NCBI GenBank assembly: GCA_013398055.1
Contig: VZRS01004545.1
Coordinates: 90,720 to 154,719, forward strand
Reading direction: 5' to 3'
Length of the DNA stretch: 64,000 nt
Source: Ifrita kowaldi
Lineage: Eukaryota; Chordata; Aves; Passeriformes; Cinclosomatidae
Every line of letters starts with the position of its first letter. Positions within the stretch are counted from its first letter, which is position 1. Below, piece after piece: positions 25,901 to 37,935 of this stretch. The position numbers were made by a program, and so were the translations under genes. Below the pieces are notes generated by a model that was not told the DNA's origin, did not search any database, and saw nothing but the letters and a program-made list of their open reading frames with translations.

Positions 25901-26999
25901 TGTTGAAGAGAACCCATGTCAATAGGAAATTTCTTTTATTACAGTTTTACTGAAACAATTGGTTATTAAATGAATCCTAGGTGATTCAGAGGCATGCGAC
26001 TCCTACAGTGTATTTTTTATAGCAGATTTTTTCCATTTATGCTTTCACCTTCACCTTGGATTTTTCCTTTACCATAAAAAATATGGAATTTTTCAATCAT
26101 TCAGAGACACAATAATGGTGGGACCACTGGGTAGCCCTGCATCTACCTTCAAGTATAAGAGTGGCTTGATCAGGGGAACCACAGAGAGCTGGAGAGAGCT
26201 GACCAGTCACTAATTCCCTGCTCCTACCCACTTGTCTTTGAAAAACAGAAGCATACATACCCCTTTTCCCTTCTCCTTGATATTTCTTCTATCCTTCCTG
26301 AATTTTTGATGAGGACCACTTATAGGTCTGAGACAGCTCTAGCAGGATCTTTAGCCTAGGAAAAGCTCATCTGACATGCCTGACTGGAAAGCCTCCAAGC
26401 TAACCAGTGACAGTCTCACTTTTTCCTGCCCAATTTTACCTGTCACTGGTATTAATTTTACGAGCCATTTGCTCACAGACAAATTTTCCTTGAGGAAGAC
26501 TGATGCATAAAGAGTCTTTCCAGAATACTTTTCAGTTCAGGATGGGGCTTGAGTTTTCATTAGCCTCCACCTCCCGGTTTCACTTCCCCACCACACAGCC
26601 TTCCCTACTCATTGCACATCACTGTCCTCTCTGGGGGCCCCACCCCTGCTCCCCCACTTTCCTGTGCTTCCCCACAGTTGCTGCCCTACGCTTTCCAAGT
26701 AGCAAAGTGCTGGAGCAACAGTATCCATGTTACCCTGTTTATTCTGTCTGAGTTTGGAAACCACCACTGACCAGTGTGCAAGGAGGTTTGAAGGAGTTTT
26801 TCTTGTAGTCTGAGGGTGTGCTCACAAGGAAGAGCAGAATGTGTGGCACAGGCTGCTGGGACAGCCACCTGCAGAGGTGGCATGGGACATGTACCTAACT
26901 CTTCTCACTTTATGATGTCCAGAAACCTGAAGCCTCCATATGTGTCAAAACTGAAAAGATTTTTTTTTTCCTCTAAGCATAATCATTCTCATTTCAGAT
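22964..26999. other. Intergenic, no gene seen
   Basis: AT-rich with scattered pyrimidine-rich patches (26560-26700). A small duplication of AAATCTGTCTCCA with flanks occurs near 23899-23933. Near 24288-24312 a TGACGTGG and an AGCCAATCA lie about ten bases apart, a promoter-like pair with no other support. Confidence 0.65.
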
Positions 27000-27905
27000 A
27001 AATTTGCTCCAATTCTATACAACCTTACAGACACCCATCAGCAAGGCAGGCAGGGGCAGCAGAGGGAGCTGGGAGAGGACAGGCAAGGAGAGTTAAGGTG
27101 CTGATGTCTGGAAGAGGAGGAGCTGTGTGTGCTCAGTGCCAGGTGTGTGCCGGCCATGGGGACAGCATGGGAGGAGATGCTGCTTTGCCAATGTCCAAGT
27201 GCAACTGCACTACAGCTTTAGTGGTTGTGCAGTGTGGCAGAGGATAAAGCTGTGCAGGCAATGCGAGTCAGTGATACAGCACCAGTGCAGAGCGCTGCAG
27301 AGGGGCAGAATGCTTCATGCAACATGAGCCACGTGTACCAGGTAATCACTTGCAGCGCTGGGAGTGAAATGCACCACTTCTCTTCTCGTTAACCGGAACG
27401 CAGGGCTGCTTCCCTTGCTGCTGCGTAAGAAGCGCTGTGATACCCACAAGGCTCTTCCTCCCAATTCTCCCTTTGAAGCTAACTCAGTTTGCTCTGTAGG
27501 ATTTCCCAGAGCTGTCTGACATCACATGTCCAGCTGTATGTCCTTGGTCAAGGAGACGGCCATGATTCACGTTTCAGACCAGCAGGCACAGCTGGCAGGT
27601 GACATCCTTCAAGAAGCATCTCTAAACGTCGTCATCGTTCAAGGTCTGGGAGTCACAGTCTTCCCAGTCGTCCCCAGCCCGTGTTGCCATAGGGACATAC
27701 AACCAGGTGATGTTGAGGTGCACTCCCCTGCTCCTGCCAGAGGCTTAGTCCCAGGTCAAATCACCAATGCCTCCAGCAAAACTAACCATCAAATAATTCA
27801 CTTTTTGAACAATGTGTCGATGGCAAGAGGAGCAGGTTTGCATCCCTTTGCGATGCATAAGCAGCTACTGATATTTTCTGTGTTTGAGGAGGGAGAGAGC
27901 TGACT
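27000..27905. other. Moderately GC/CpG-containing intergenic block
   Basis: Richer in G+C and CpG than its surroundings. It contains a 125-codon plus-strand frame (27526-27903) and a possible donor CAG|GTAATC near 27340. I do not recognise the predicted protein. It could be a non-coding RNA exon, an old retroelement or a regulatory block. Confidence 0.35.
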
Positions 27906-30900
27906 TTTAGCCTTAACATATCAAGAATATTGTCCTAAACTTAATTTCTTTTCCTCTTTGAAGGTTCCAGCAATGCTGGCTAAGTGATAAAAGTTGAGCA
28001 GTTTGGATATCTAACAATGCTGCCTACTTTCCCAATTTATTTTTTATGATGCTTTTATGAGTTCTTTTCAATAAAGAAACAACTTGCAAGTGAAGATCAC
28101 ATTCTCTCTCATTTGTTTATGCACTGCACTTGATTTCCTAAACCTATGCATCAAGTTTTGTCAGGAAAAACCAGGGGAAATATATGAAATTCTGAGGTGG
28201 TAAATGAAGTTGAAAAGAAACTTCATGTTTTAATTTACCATGGAACAAAACAAATGACAATATTTTAATTTGCGCTTTTATTTCTACACCAGAAAGAGGG
28301 ATAGATAGTACATCTCCACCTTTTTCCAAGGATGGGTTACTCTCAGTAAGAGTGGGTTTAGCCCACAATCCAGGGTTCAAATATCTGCAATTCTAGAAGT
28401 TCATGAGATCTGAATATCAGAAATCTTATCAGTTCTGGGCCATCCCTCAGCTTAACAGAGAAAAAGGAAGCAAAGTGTGGCAGGCAAGGTTTTGCAATTT
28501 AAAAAATAAAGAAGCACTGCGTGAGTTTTATATGTAGCCATCACTAAACCAAAGTCTCAACCATTCAAAATGCAAATTACACCTGTGGCCACATACTGCT
28601 AATGTGAATAAATCTTCCTATTCTACCCAATTCTACAAGATCACATACTGCACCCCTGTGAGTTGCACTCCCTTGTGGTCCAGCTGCACCTGAAGCCAGC
28701 AGAATTACACAACACACCTACTCCTTGCAGTCCTGCTAAAAGAAGGAATAATTCATGCCAGGGGAGTGTGTGTTTGCTGAGCAGCTCCATTTCCCTGAGT
28801 GTGCAAATCACATCCATGTCCCCTGTGACCAGGCTCCACCGACACCTCTCTGACTACGCGAGGGACAACCTGCAGCTCGCAGCCTTCAAAAGCAGCAAAC
28901 GCTGGTGGACTCAGGCTTTAGAGATGCCTGGGCTATGGGTTTCTAAGCAAGAACATGTGTCTCTAAACCAGAAATCAGCCCTGTGTTTTTAATAACAGTC
29001 AGTTGGCACGGCCAGAAAATGTAGGACTCCAATGCAAAATACATGCTGCAAACTACTTTCTGGCTGCTACCTGGAATGCTCCCTCATACACACTGTCATT
29101 TTATTTCAAAAATACATGGTTGAGTGATCATCTAGAAATTTGTCTAGCTTTCATTTAGGTGTTTTGCAATCTTCCTTTGCACAGAATACTTTACATACTT
29201 GTGCAGTAAACAGAAATATTTTGTCTTATTTGTTTAAAACACTGTGAAATACTGTCACATACTCACCTTCAGTCTATTTTTTAAACTGTTCCAATGAATA
29301 ACAGGAATGAAATCTGAAAGACCTTCAAACCCAGGCATTAAGAAATATGCTTATCATGACAAATCTTTACTGAAAAATTAAATTTTTATTGAGTGAAACA
29401 ATTGCTTTTACATTAGTACTTCATTATTTCACATAGGAATGGTTATATTTTTGCCATTTGCTACCATGTCATAGTATTCTTGTCTGCAAGATTATGGTAG
29501 ATTTCATCGTTCCACTCATGCAATAAACACAAACAAAAAGAAGTTCCCACAATAAGACTTTTCCTCATAAATCTAAAAAAGACAGTTAGAGAAGGCAAAG
29601 TTACAGCAGCCAGACTCCTCTCATAAAACTCATGCTACATTTGGTAAGCCGTAACTTGATCTGGAATTTAAAACCCATGGATTTTTGGTGACAAAGTAAA
29701 AAGTAAAGCAATATATGACTAAAACTTGCATGTATTTTGAGTTTGTTGGACTGACGCTTTCACTCTACAATGTGTCCATAATTCACTGGAGCGTACACAC
29801 ACATTCTTCACATTCTTCTATTCTGTGTTTGTGCATTATTTCTACAATCTCTTGTAGAAGATCTACAGCTGTTTGCCCTCTCCACCCAAGCCCTATTGTG
29901 TGATCAAGACTTCTCCATTTTCTTAAACCTCCCTCCCCCACCATTTTCAGCACCTACTTGTGAAATTTCATTAACTACCTGCATGATTCATGCAGCCTCA
30001 CTGACCTAGTTTTATTATTGTGCTTAATTACTAAAACAAACATAAAAGTCATTAGAGATTTGCAGCTGACCCTGGAAGTAAGTGCCTCAAAAAGTTTCAG
30101 CCTCAGAATTTCATTCTTTGCTAAGAGGAAACAAGCCCTATCTAGTTGTAATGCAATAATAATGTTTCCTTAGAGTCACTCAGTTTTTCTAAATATAAGA
30201 TGGGACACTTATGTGAAGATCATCAGCATGAAGACCTCCAGGGGCTGCAAGGAGCCTTCTGTGAGGCCCAGGACAGCAAGATGCTGAGGTCCCTGCTTGT
30301 ATCTGGTAGGCAGAGACCCCAAACTTTTGTCCCACTTGGAAATATGAAGGACCCAATGTAATGGGTTTACTGTCTAAACAGCATTATTATTATTAATTTT
30401 ATCTGAGAGCACGTCCTCTTCTTGGAATGAAGGCAGAAGGACATGAAAAAGGCCACAGGTCTTGAGGAAATGAAAGATTCAGTAAAAGGTGTTTTAAAAA
30501 AGAATGTATTCTTGCAATAAGAAGCTCTAGGCTGTAGTTCGGGATGGCTGCAGCAAGGGGTGAGGTAGGTGCACCACTATGGCAGAGAGAGATGATGAGT
30601 GGCTGCTCAGTCCAGCCACGTCAGGCCACGTGCTTAATAGAGCTAAAATCTGTACAGTCTATGGCCAGAATAAATTAAATATTCTCCGGAATCTACTGTC
30701 TCCTGCACCCATGTGAACCGGCCAATTGAAACAGGGATATTAGAACACATAGGATAAATACATGTTAGCAAGTTTATCAGTGCACATCCATATAATGCAT
30801 GATATATAAACTAACAATAATCAACTGTAACACCTCAGATGTGCTGTCAGGACCAACATCAATGACAAAGTGATTTCCATGGCCATAGGAGTACAGATGT

Positions 30901-31034
30901 CTAATGTGGTCACATGGCTTATTAACAAATGGCACTAATTAGAACCTCTTTCTGAGTGCTTCATCCCACCTCAAAGTAAAAAAGAAGCAGCAGTAGAAAA
31001 GTTTCAGCTAAGTGCAGTGGCTGGTGGTGAGCAT
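27906..31034. other. Intergenic, no gene seen
   Basis: AT-rich. The stretch 30200-30860 has a vaguely LTR-like look (an AATAAA near 30672 and a C/T-rich stretch after it), but no termini or family could be identified. Confidence 0.6.
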
Positions 31035-31400
31035 GGAAAGCCTGCTGTTTAAGGAGAGATTAAATAGACTAGGATGTTCAGCCTGGACAAGAGGCAGATG
31101 AGGAGAAGTATGAGGGATAAAATCATGACGTTAACATTTCCAAGGACAGATGAAGTTCTGAGGGGTGTAGAGGAAACAATGTGCCATCATACCTCAGAAC
31201 TCCTTTCCTTATTGGAACAAGTAGGGCAGATGTAAAAAGTATCCCAGGAGTTTTTAAGACAAAGCAGACCTTTTCCACAAAGTATAGAATTAAACTGTGG
31301 GACTCTATGCTGTGGGAGTTTATAGATGCCAAGGCTATAAGTGGGTTAAACACAACATTTAAAGGAATCCACAGAAATCCATAGGCAAGGATCAAACCCA
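31035..31400 (+). mobile_element. Ancient CR1-like LINE fragment, plus orientation
   Basis: A degraded frame reads TRMFSLDKRQMRRSMRDKIM, matching the CR1 FSLEKRRLRGD block. About 200 bases later comes KLWDSMLWEFIDAKAISG, matching the W-N-S-LP-VV-A-S-G-F block. The wording is closest to old CR1/L3-type elements shared with turtles and crocodiles. Frameshifts and stops are many. Confidence 0.7.
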
Positions 31401-32339
31401 CAGATACAAACACAACCTCCATCTCAAGAGATCTCCAAACCGTGGATTGCCATGAATTAGGAGGTATATGAGGAGCTCACCATCCATGTGGGCTGCTCAT
31501 ATACCTTTTTTACATGCATCCACTACTGCTCTGAGGTCAGAGAGACCCAGCAGACCTCCCACCTGGCCCAGGGTCAGCACAAAGCATAGCACCGCTTTTT
31601 AAAAGTAAGTATCTTTTGAATGCAAAACCACATAAAATCTAGCTGTTCACCTAGGATTTCCTTAGTCACACTGCTCCTTCTTGTCCTTTGAGTGAGGCAG
31701 AGGATTATCTAATAGGTTGTAATTAAATCAGAAATGCAGTTACTGTTGTCAAGACATGAGTCATTTTTTCATGTGCAGATCTGATTCCAGTGACACAGTT
31801 GCAAAGGCATCTTTTCAAACTCTGTAACGCTGGATTAATTTTTTCTCCTGAGCTAAGCTGTCAGCAAAAACTGCTTAGCAGTGAGTGGCAATCAATCCAG
31901 CCTTGTCTCTCAACAAGTTAAAGAGTTTTGACATAGTGTGGTTCTCATCTAGAGGTTTGCTTATGAAAAGAAAAAATCAAATGCTTTTTGAAAGCGTACT
32001 TTTAATAAAATCATCCGCTTTTAGAAAGAAAAGCTCTATCCAAAGAAGTAGGCTGTTTGCCTCAGCACCTCTTGAAATTTCAGTAATATTGCCATGCATA
32101 CACTTGGGAAGATGCATTTCTTCAATTTCACTTGACATTTTTCACTCCCTAGTGTAGAAAGCAGTGTCAGGCAGGACTTGCCAGGAAATACATCTACTGG
32201 TACATGGTACACCATCTCACTGAAGTATCAGCTGTTCAGCTACTGGTTGCTTATCTCTTTTGTTACTTGAACAACACAGATTATGAATTATTCAGCTCCA
32301 GTATGAAATGGATAAATATACATTTCCCAGATTTCATAA
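31401..32339. other. Spacer between two ancient CR1 fragments
   Basis: AT-rich. A 90-codon plus-strand frame (31885-32157) shows no family. Nothing else seen. Confidence 0.6.
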
Positions 32340-32600
32340 AAGTTAAAATAGTGGGCACAGAAGAAAGGGATTACATTATGCAGAAGAAAAAAATGGGATC
32401 AGTACGAGGCACGTATTTCCTAACAAAGGAGCCTATTAAATGGCTGAAAAGTCCCTTGTGGGAAGAGGTGGAGGCCTCATCACTTCAGATATTTAAAACC
32501 AGACTAGACAAAGCATTCATCTCTACAGGGGCAGAGGAAATGGATAAAATTACTTATTAGGCTTCTTTCTACCCATCTCTGATTTCTATGATTTAATACA
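32340..32600 (+). mobile_element. Ancient CR1 LINE 3' fragment, plus orientation
   Basis: The plus-strand frame KWLKSPLWEEVEASSLQIFK followed by TRLDKAF matches the CR1 ORF2 C-terminus (W-x-LP-x-E-V-E-x-x-S-L-x-I-F-K-T-R-L-D). A degenerate 3' end with GATTTCTATGATTT follows at about 32580-32594. It covers the same part of the element as the copy at 31.3 kb, so it is a second insertion. Confidence 0.75.
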
Positions 32601-33928
32601 TTTTGTAAAATGCAAACCACATTTGTATAGCACAAGCAAAAGGCAGAAAAACAAAAAACCATTTTCTAGTTGTAGTGTTGCCCAGCACAATGAAACTTGA
32701 TGTAAAATTAAATTTATGCTAGCAATTCAGACTGCAAGATGACTTCTCTTTGTTTAAGGTCTAGCACTGAAAGCTTTGTTACTGTCACATGTACCTCTAA
32801 AAAGATGATTTACTGTCCCCAGACTGGGGATTTATTCTTTGTACCAGAACTCTTTGTAAACTGTGATGGTTCAACATTTGACAAAGGTGGCTGATGCAAA
32901 AGGAAGAATGGTGCTTTACAGAAAAGCAGTGGACTATGGGGTTTGTGCCTAAGGTCTGGCAGACTTATCAGCTCCCTTGGGAATTTCCAGCACTAAATAT
33001 TTACTGATGTCACTCAAAGGATAACATCTAGTCTGCTAGTATGGAAGTAAAAATAGACTCTCAGAATAGTCTCTATCACTTTGAATGTCTTAAAATAATT
33101 TCAAAATTTTCAGTTCTTCTTCTTCCCCACATTTTTAATTTTTTTTTTTAATCCATGAAGGCACTGCTCTATTTAAAATAAAGTGCTCTGTCTTGCTTTG
33201 TAGAAATATGAAGAACTCGAAAAAACCCCAACCCTGAGAAATCTTAGGATAGTCAAAATGTTTAAGAGTGTAACACTGTGGACCTCTCACTCCACCCATC
33301 ATCGATGCAGGAAGATGAAATCATGATGTAGAACTCCTGTACAAGAAATCAGGGTGCTCAGCTGAAGTGAACTGTCCCAGAAGTAACGCAGGGGTGAGTG
33401 TTGAGCCATGGTGGCCCTCAGGCTTGGGACAGCCTCTCGGTAATTTTGAACCAGCCAAGACAAGGCAGGATATAGCCACATGTTTTCCTTGCTTTGACAT
33501 CAAAACTGTTTTAACGACATGCTGCCATTTCCCCTCTGCACCCTGCTCACTCTCACATCCTGGCTGCAATTTGCCATATTTCCAGTATTAGTCTTGCTGT
33601 GCTGGACTGGGCTGCAAACTCAGTGTAGTAGAAAAGATTGCTTCATTTCAATATACTGTTTATCCACAGTTCCATGTAGACTTGTCTCAGGAGAGGTGGC
33701 AGAAAAGTAAGGGAATAGTGAGTTGAATCTACCACTAGAACTGGCTAAAATTAAGATAAACAATGGTCCTGTACCTAAATAACAAGGAACTCCCTCAGAA
33801 AACATCATCCGCCTTCCTGTGAACCCCTTCAGTTCCTTTTCCTCAGGTTGAAGTGTAGCCACTTAGGCCGAAAGCTGTGTTTTCCTGTTCTGTGCTTGTC
33901 TATCTGGCTGTGGGCTGCTGGACTCCAC
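32601..33928. other. Intergenic, no gene seen
   Basis: AT-rich sequence with short overlapping chance frames at 33299-33591. No repeat recognised. Confidence 0.65.
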
Positions 33929-34068
33929 AGAATCAGAGAATTGTCTGAGTTGGAAGGGACCCACACAAGGATCATCGAATCCAACTTTGAAGTGAATGGT
34001 TCATACAGGGATTGAACCTGTGACCTTGGCATTATCAGCATCATGCCCTGACCAACTTATCTCTATCT
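33929..34068 (-). mobile_element. tRNA-Ile-derived SINE with CR1 tail (TguSINE1-like)
   Basis: Read on the minus strand, the head (34068 to about 33995) follows a nuclear tRNA-Ile: AGTTGGTCAGGGCATGATGC (A-box region), TGATAATGCCAAGGTCACAG (anticodon loop, V and T stem) and GGTTCAATCCC (B box, near 34008-34018). The tail (to 33929) is a CR1 3' end: AGTTGGATTCGATGATCCTT, GGGTCCCTTCCAACTCA, GATTCT. Such tRNA-Ile/CR1 chimeras, mobilised by the CR1 machinery, are known from songbirds. The copy is diverged and not a functional tRNA. Confidence 0.88.
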
Positions 34069-34282
34069 TCAGGTAATCAAGTCTGTTTGGAAAAGTCTAT
34101 TCTTGGACACATTGTAAAATGCTGGCAATGCCGAAGTTTGCCAATAACGTTATCAGGACAAGAGTTTGCCTATTCTAAGTGTTTTATACTAGCATATACA
34201 GTTTTGTGGGCCTATAATTGATATAGTAGGAGCTACCAAAGCTAACAATGAAGCTAAATCAAAGACAGCCCTTACTTTGGCA

Positions 34283-34352
34283 GGTCCTGTAGCTTAAATA
34301 GTTAACATAGCAGTGGGAGTATGCCCAAATCTAAGGATCTGTTTAAATTAGA
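34283..34352 (+). repeat. Possible degraded tRNA-like element
   Basis: TAGCTTAAATAGTTA (34290-34304) resembles a decayed A box, and GTTTAAATTA (34341-34350) a decayed B box at about tRNA spacing. The stems are not convincing. It could be an ancient tRNA-derived SINE or chance. Confidence 0.2.
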
Positions 34353-34444
34353 ATGAAGTTCAATACTTTGCCATTTGGAAAGTAAATGTACTCAACTGTA
34401 ATAACTGTAGCGAATTAATTTAATTACCAAATTAATTTTAAACC

Positions 34445-34800
34445 CCAGAAGGGTCAGTATGAAAAAGATTAAACTGTTTGCAGCAGCTCTACTCCAAAAT
34501 ATTTATTCAAAACACAGCCCCTTTGTCCCAGGCATAGGGGACAAAAACCCCTCTCTGCTTAGCTCAGCCTCTCAGCCAACCCCGCCCCAGCCCCACGTCC
34601 TATGTAAGACCCCACAGACTCTGTTAACCCACTCTTTGTTAATTGCCCTTCGGGCTCTGGGCTCAGGCCACACCTGCAGAGCTTCATCCCTCACTGAGTC
34701 CTGCTCACAGGATGGTCCAGCTCAGCACATCCTTCCTGTGCTGTGCCCAGCAGCTGCTTCTGCATCATCCTGCCCCAGCCCTCAGGGGATACCATGATAT
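34445..34800 (-). mobile_element. GC-rich block, possible solo LTR (minus)
   Basis: About 280 GC-rich bases (34510-34790) end on the minus strand with AATAAA at 34507-34502, preceded by GC-box-like GGGGCTGGGGCGGGG. This is the layout of a retroviral LTR promoter/polyA unit. No TG...CA termini, target duplication or named family could be assigned. Confidence 0.25.
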
Positions 34801-36126
34801 CGTACTGTAAATGAGCAGCTGGTGAGGATACAGTCTGCATCCATAGGATAAGAAGGAATTAAAAACAAAACAAAAAAATCTCATTTGGACTAAATTAATC
34901 CTGTAGAAATGAATTTCTAGTTCTTTGTACTTGGTTGAGTCATGTCCGGGCATAGCAGGAATAAATCCCACTGAAACGGAATTGTCTTGGTGTGCAGGCA
35001 ATATTTTACAACCCCAGGAGCCATTACTTTCCAAGGAGAGAAAAACAGTCAGAGAAAAGGAAGGAAAAGCAGGCAGAAAAGTATGCAAGTCTTGATTTTA
35101 GCCCCACTTACATTGATTTCAGCAGAGTTATTCCACTGCAGAGGACACAAGAGTTTTCAGTTCAAAGTCTAAAGGATGGTAGAGAATAAAAATAAGAAAA
35201 GAGTAGTATCTGAAGTTCTTCTAGTCTCAGTCACACAGCAAAACTTCTTCTCCACAAATAATTGAGATTTATCTCCCAGCAATTCTCAATGGCCATATTG
35301 TAAGTCATACAGGTACTTTATGACACCAAAGCTGCAATAGCATGCTCTGGCTGAGTGGCAGGATAGCTGTACAATCAATACGCTTTTGCACGCTTTCATC
35401 TTTGAGTGGGTTTGTATTGCAGCACAGTCTGAAATAGCAGCATAAATTTAATGGGCTGGCAGTCTGAAAAGTAGAGAAGTACAACAACAGGTGTATTAAT
35501 TTGTGCTGTGATGTGTAACCAATATCACTGTAATTTTGCTACAATTAGGCTCTGTTTTAAAACAGAGTACAAAATACCTGGTGCTGGAGCTAAGATAATC
35601 AGCTCAAAATCAAAAGGAAAAGACAACAGGTAGCACTGTAGAACATGTCGTGCAGAGGTAATTCATACATATCACACATTTGCAAAACCTATTTCCTCTG
35701 TTAGTCAGCCCTTTATTAGAGACACTATATTCAGACAAATTGAACAAATCCTAAAACATATAAACCCCTAACACTACAAATACATCTTTTCCCAAAGTTA
35801 TGAAGTGCTACAAAACCACATAGGTTTCTATTTTTCTTTCTTTTTGACATGATTGTTGGTGGCTACTTAAAATTTATGAGTTCATAGATGAGTCAAACCT
35901 TGACTGGAGATGATTCCTCTTCTAACTACATGTGCTTTACCACAAACATTAAAAACAATTACTTAGGAATAGTAATTTCTAGGAATTCTGAAAATATTTT
36001 AGATATAATTATTGTCATTACAGAAAACTCTGAAACATTTCCTTTAATCATTCAATACATAGCTCCATAGCTCCACACACTTGAAAACTATAATTTCGCT
36101 GTAAGTTTTCTTCTTACATATGTGTC

Positions 36127-36157
36127 TATATGTACATACACACACATATATATGCAC
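36127..36157. repeat. Alternating purine-pyrimidine tract
   Basis: 31 bases of strictly alternating T/C and A/G (TATA, TGTACA, CACACA, TATATATG), the kind of tract that can adopt Z-DNA or mutate as a microsatellite. Confidence 0.85.
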
Positions 36158-36832
36158 TATTATAAAATGAGTGTCAAGAAAAGCAGGACCTTTACATTTC
36201 CATGTTTTCTCTGCTTGCAATAGGAGTAAAACTGCAGATACCACCTGTGCCATCTACAAAAATTGAACCAGCTTGACTTCAAATCCTCTTGACAGGCTCT
36301 GCTTTTCCCACTGTCATTTTTCATTCTTACCAAAGTCTGTTTGCTCTAAGAGTATATTGTTAGGCCATACATTCAATTTACATGCAATAAACCCCTCTCC
36401 CTTTTACACTGCCCTGAAATGACTAAATCTTGTGCCAGACCCGAAAACCAGGCTTGCACTGCTGAAGTCCACCCTGCAGTGCACAAGAAAACCAGTTTGC
36501 AGCTGTGGTGTTGCTAGACCTAGTTATACACATAAACATTAAATATTACTTATTTTTGTGCTCTTCCAGTAGTTCAAAAGGCAGCCTAAACCATGCAACA
36601 AACAAGCAAGCCTTACAGGGCCTGGTTCTATTTGTGGAATGGTAAAGTATCAGTAATTCCTCTGAGCTCCACTAATTGAGACATGCTAATTGCCACATCT
36701 AGATTGCCATCAACTCACAGTGGTTACAGGGGGAATTCAGAGTATTAAACATTTTGAAGGACTATGCCTTTAACAGAAACCTTTCCAAAGTCATAGTATC
36801 TCCTTACAATGCTCACTCCGTGAACTCAGAAC

Positions 36833-36858
36833 ACAAACAAACAAACAAACAAACAAAA
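36833..36858. repeat. (CAAA)n microsatellite
   Basis: About six tandem CAAA units. Confidence 0.95.
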
Positions 36859-37419
36859 CCCCGAATCCAAAACCACAACCAAACAAAACCCCAGTTAAAC
36901 ATTTCAGATGTTTTTCTCAAATTTGTATTAGTGATTGAAGGTCTGTTTCCTAATGGTTGGGAATAAAAGTCTATCTTAAGTGCTAAAGTCACATAAACCA
37001 AATTCTCGAGCACAGCTACCACAGAGTACATGTGCATGATGTTGGTCATCTGTTAGGAGGGCTGGTGGCATGGAAATGTAACTGGTGGTGGTGGAAATGC
37101 TGGGAGGGAGGGTAAGCATAACAGAACATAGCTAGAAAAATCTGCAGAGCTCTGAACCCTCAAAGGGATGCCTAAGGTGTGCACACTGAAATAAGTGCAT
37201 CTGGAGAACAGCAAACACGTGGCTGGGTCCCCAGAAGTACTCATTAGCAGGAATATTTCACAGCAATAGCAAGAGCTGCAAGTGTATGGCAAATAAAAAT
37301 GGGCTTCTCATTGGGGAAAGTGTTCTGCAGACAACTTTTTAACATTCAAAAAAAAAAAAAAAGTTGGCCTGCCACAAGTATTTTGCTATAACAAGAACTA
37401 AAACAAATTGGCAATTTGT

Positions 37420-37736
37420 TTTATTCTTCCTATAATATTAACTAATAGAGTGATTTAATTTGCTATAAATGATGATGGATGATAAATAACAGATATTCCA
37501 GAGCATGAGATGCTTTGGGTGAAGAGATGCAGTACTTGGATCTGGAAGGTGTCTGCAACAGTAATTTCTTCTTGGGTGAATCCTACAGCCTGAACTGACT
37601 TGATCAAGTGAATACAAAGCAAAGTGCTACTCATCTGACCAGTGGTAGCAGCAGTAGCAGCAGGCACCAAGTTTGGAGATTTTGCTTTATCCCTTTCTAA
37701 AATTCAGCCCTTCAAAATCAAAAGGTGATTTTTATT
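37420..37736 (-). terminator. Candidate RNF182 polyadenylation signals
   Basis: On the minus strand the first AATAAA after the RNF182 stop is at 37736-37731 (about 200 bases downstream) and another at 37425-37420 (about 510 bases). Either or a later one could be used. The sequence does not decide. Confidence 0.3.
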
Positions 37737-37935
37737 TCCAATTCTTAGATCAAAAAAAGCTCAGGGTGAGGGGGGTCAAATTCAGCTGGAACAAAAGGGA
37801 CCATGTAACTAGGGCCACTGCTTCCATTTCGAGGGATGGACAATAAGAATAAATAAGAATACAAAGAGTACAAAAACAGGATAAATCAACTATGCTACAC
37901 ATCTGGTAATACATCTTATTTTACTGTACTTGTTA

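Larger units (their letters stand above)
34801..37419. other. Sequence downstream of RNF182, no gene seen
   Basis: AT-rich with simple repeats at 36127-36157 and 36833-36858 and an A-run at 37350-37364. It may include distal 3' UTR of RNF182, whose end cannot be fixed from sequence alone. Confidence 0.6.

Noticed and set aside
30200..30860. Possible LTR
   Set aside because: It has an AATAAA and a loose LTR look but no termini, no paired copy and no recognised family.
34283..34352. Nuclear copy of mitochondrial tRNA-Phe (GTAGCTTAAA-like start)
   Set aside because: The resemblance stops after the first dozen bases and no adjoining 12S rRNA sequence is seen.
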